From assembly GCA_025351785.1 (NCBI GenBank), contig JANXVF010000038.1, positions 16,549-80,548 of the forward strand: a DNA stretch of 64,000 nt, read 5' to 3'. Positions 62,106-64,000 of the stretch are shown one piece after another. Every line of letters begins with the position of its first letter. Within the stretch, counting starts at the first letter, position 1. The DNA is from Flavobacterium sp. GTDB lineage: Bacteria; Bacteroidota; Bacteroidia; Flavobacteriales; Flavobacteriaceae. The notes beneath the pieces are model-generated. The model worked only from the letters and a program-made list of their open reading frames with translations, had not been told where the DNA came from and did no database searches. The position numbers and the translations under genes are program-made.

Positions 62106-62142
62106 TCAAAGAAATACTTATTTTTGTTTTTTTAAAAAATAC

Positions 62143-62150
62143 TAACTTTG
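62143..62150 (+). promoter_or_regulatory. TAACTTTG box overlapping the TTG start of the second flippase gene
   Basis: TAnnTTTG overlaps the start codon at 62148-62150, and a TTTG at 62123-62126 gives a 16-nt spacer, short but close to the known range. Its placement conflicts with translation from that TTG. Confidence 0.35.
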
Positions 62151-63623
62151 AGTTTATATAAAAACCTTTTCAAGCAGACAGCAATCTATGGTTTAGCAAT
62201 GGTTTTGCCTAGAATGTTAAGTTTTTTTCTGGTAAGGTTATACACAAATGTATTACCTAACAAAACTGATTATGGCAATTTGACTATAATTTTGGCCTAT
62301 ATGGTTTTTTTTAATGTGATTTTGTCCTACGGTTTTGAAACTGCTTTTTTTAAGTTTTATAATTCTGAAACCGATAAGAAAAAAGTAATCTCTACAACTA
62401 CTGTTTCTATTTTTTGGAGTTCCATGTTTTTTTTACTTTTTGGTCTAATTTTCAAAAAAACTATTGCATTTTATACTAATGTAGATGTACAATATGTAAG
62501 TTATTCTGTATGGATTTTAGTTTTAGATGCTCTCGTAGTAATTCCTTTTTCAAAATTGCGAGTGAATCAAAATCCTATAAAATATGCTTTTATAAAAATC
62601 GGAAACGTTGTAGTAAACTTAGCTCTAAATTTCTTTTTTCTGATATTTTTACCAAAATTAGCTGTTTCAAATTCTGATGGATTTTTTGCTCAAATTTATT
62701 TTAAGGATTTTCAAGTATCATATATTTTTATAGCTAATCTTATTGCAAGTTTGGTAACATTTTTAGTGCTTTCGCCAGAATATTTTAAAATAAATTGGAA
62801 TATTGATAAAGTTCTTTGGAAAAAAATGATGCTATATGGATTTCCAATTCTTATTGCTGGTTTAGCATTTGCAATCAACGAGCATTTTGATAAAATTTTA
62901 CTTGCAAAATTACTTCCTGCCACAATTGCAAAATCCGAAGTTGGCGCTTATTCGGCTTGTTACAAATTAGGATTATTCATGGTGCTTTTTAGAACGGCAT
63001 ACACTTTAGGAATAGAACCCTTTTTTTTTAGCCATGCAAGTAATGAAAATGCTCCCCAAACTTATGCTACAATAACAAAATATTTTGTGGTTTTTGGGTC
63101 TTTTATTTCATTGGGTGTCATAGTTTTTGCAGATTTGTTAAAATTGCTTCTGCTACATAATAAAACCTATTGGGAAGCCATGAAAGTTGTTCCGTTAATT
63201 GTATTTGCAAATTTCTTCTTAGGCATCTACACAAACCTTTCTGTATGGTATAAACTGATAAACAAAACAAAAATTGGAGCCTATATCTCGATAGTTGGAG
63301 CTTTTGTTACTTTACTTTTAAATTTTTTGTTAATACCAATAATGAGTTATTATGGCTCTGCTATTGCCACTATTGCAGCTTACGGATCGATGATGGTTTT
63401 ATCTTATTATTTAGGACGAAACAGATATCCAATTCCTTACGATATGAAACGAATATTTGGTTATATTACTGTAAGTATTATGTTTTCAGGAATTGCTTTT
63501 TATGTACCTTGTGTTCGAGAAAATTATGCAATTAAAATTACCTTGTTGTTATTATTTCTTTACATTATATATCTAAGCGAAAAAGAAACTTTGTTACGAA
63601 TCATTAAAAGAAAAATAAAATAA
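62148..63623 (+). CDS. Lipopolysaccharide/O-antigen flippase-like MOP protein
   Basis: The 491-residue protein has about 14 hydrophobic segments. The N-terminus [31 protein letters not shown] is what I know as the start of this flavobacterial flippase group. The TTG at 62148 is used because the first in-frame ATG (62199) would remove this conserved start. It overlaps dut by 1 nt. This is a second flippase, distinct from the Wzx-like protein at 7298. Confidence 0.88.
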   Translation: MSLYKNLFKQTAIYGLAMVLPRMLSFFLVRLYTNVLPNKTDYGNLTIILAYMVFFNVILSYGFETAFFKFYNSETDKKKVISTTTVSIFWSSMFFLLFGLIFKKTIAFYTNVDVQYVSYSVWILVLDALVVIPFSKLRVNQNPIKYAFIKIGNVVVNLALNFFFLIFLPKLAVSNSDGFFAQIYFKDFQVSYIFIANLIASLVTFLVLSPEYFKINWNIDKVLWKKMMLYGFPILIAGLAFAINEHFDKILLAKLLPATIAKSEVGAYSACYKLGLFMVLFRTAYTLGIEPFFFSHASNENAPQTYATITKYFVVFGSFISLGVIVFADLLKLLLLHNKTYWEAMKVVPLIVFANFFLGIYTNLSVWYKLINKTKIGAYISIVGAFVTLLLNFLLIPIMSYYGSAIATIAAYGSMMVLSYYLGRNRYPIPYDMKRIFGYITVSIMFSGIAFYVPCVRENYAIKITLLLLFLYIIYLSEKETLLRIIKRKIK

Positions 63624-64000
63624 TGATCATAAAAATCATCAATAAATCACAACACGAATTACCAAATTACGAAACAATTGCATCGGCAGGAATGGATTTA
63701 CGTGCAAATATTCTAGAAGCAATTACTTTAAAATCACTTGAAAGAGCGATTGTAAAAACTGGACTTTTTATTGAATTACCAATTGGTTACGAAGCACAAG
63801 TAAGACCAAGAAGCGGGTTAGCAGCCAAAAAAGGAATTACAGTATTAAACTCTCCGGGGACTGTTGATGCCGATTATCGTGGCGAAATTGGAGTAATTTT
63901 AGTAAATTTATCGCAAGAGGATTTTATAATAGAAAACGGAGAGCGAATTGCCCAACTAATTATAGCCAAACATGAACGTGCCGAATGGATTGAAGTTGAA
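63623..64000 (+). CDS. dut: dUTP diphosphatase (3' end outside window)
   Basis: The enzyme hydrolyses dUTP to dUMP and keeps uracil out of DNA. From the ATG at 63623 (TAATG with the previous stop) the frame is open to the window edge, giving 126 residues of about 145. Motif 1 (SAGMDLRA), motif 2 ([11 protein letters not shown]), motif 3 ([18 protein letters not shown]) and motif 4 ([10 protein letters not shown]) are all present. Only motif 5 and the C-terminal arm lie beyond the edge. Confidence 0.96.
   Translation, partial: MIIKIINKSQHELPNYETIASAGMDLRANILEAITLKSLERAIVKTGLFIELPIGYEAQVRPRSGLAAKKGITVLNSPGTVDADYRGEIGVILVNLSQEDFIIENGERIAQLIIAKHERAEWIEVE

Noticed and set aside
1..64000. tRNA, rRNA, riboswitch, prophage or insertion sequence
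   Set aside because: No cloverleaf, conserved riboswitch core, transposase, integrase or phage structural gene was recognised by eye. Small RNA genes could still be missed.

Overview
The window looks like chromosomal DNA of a Flavobacterium-like member of the Flavobacteriaceae (Bacteroidota). The evidence is strong AT richness, the near absence of Shine-Dalgarno sequences, upstream boxes of the TAnnTTTG type, a secreted metallopeptidase with a type IX secretion (T9SS) C-terminal sorting domain, SPII-type lipoproteins, and families typical of the phylum (DUF4270, DUF4271, DUF4296, the BatABCDE operon). No rRNA, tRNA, CRISPR array, insertion sequence or prophage was recognised.

Layout. 1-17.9 kb is a surface polysaccharide locus: dTDP-rhamnose genes rfbA(partial)-rfbC-rfbD, glycosyltransferases, a DUF6311-type membrane protein, an acyltransferase, a Wzx flippase, an FkbM-like protein, two O-antigen polymerase/ligase-like proteins, a UDP-glucuronate decarboxylase-like enzyme and a WcaJ-type initiating phosphosugar transferase. 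16.7-20.1 kb (minus strand) is panC-panD-UPF0104-glycosyltransferase. 20.2-24.5 kb (plus) holds a truncated starch-synthase-like protein, a DUF4270 lipoprotein and glmS. 24.6-30.1 kb (minus) holds an M48 peptidase/DUF4870/DUF2752/TM2 membrane cluster, a 2-hydroxyacid dehydrogenase, a DUF4296 lipoprotein, dihydroorotase and a polyprenol-phosphate mannose synthase. 30.2-34.4 kb holds DUF4271-hemD, bioB, an unknown membrane protein and ribF. 34.6-39.4 kb holds the T9SS metallopeptidase, an AlbA_2 protein and an aldo/keto reductase. 39.7-48.8 kb is the complete moxR-DUF58-batABCDE operon. 48.8-52.6 kb holds cvpA, pheS with unknown neighbours, and gpsA. 52.9-58.7 kb holds an iron alcohol dehydrogenase, a RelE/ParE toxin-antitoxin pair, nadD, gmk, a four-helix-bundle (S23/IVP) gene, yicC, an EamA transporter and an ArsC/Spx protein. 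58.7-64 kb holds DinB, cystathionine gamma-synthase, a Tet-like MFS pump, a GNAT enzyme, a second flippase and the start of dut.

Most genes are ordinary core genes. The most unusual layer is between and inside genes, where several dispersed palindromic repeat families occur. (i) An AGTGATTAGT-type family has at least five loci between 40.6 and 57.5 kb. At one locus the two arms are pulled apart and enclose a four-helix-bundle gene. (ii) A CCCCGAGCGCAGTCGAGGGG palindrome is inserted in frame inside rfbD. (iii) An inverted pair of GAACGAAGCAATCTC repeats follows pheS. (iv) A Flavo-1-like structured element lies upstream of gpsA. (v) A CACAGAG palindrome lies between nadD and gmk. Repeat arms repeatedly abut, or supply, the stop codon of a neighbouring gene.

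All assignments come from reading the translated sequence by eye. No database search, folding or alignment program was run.
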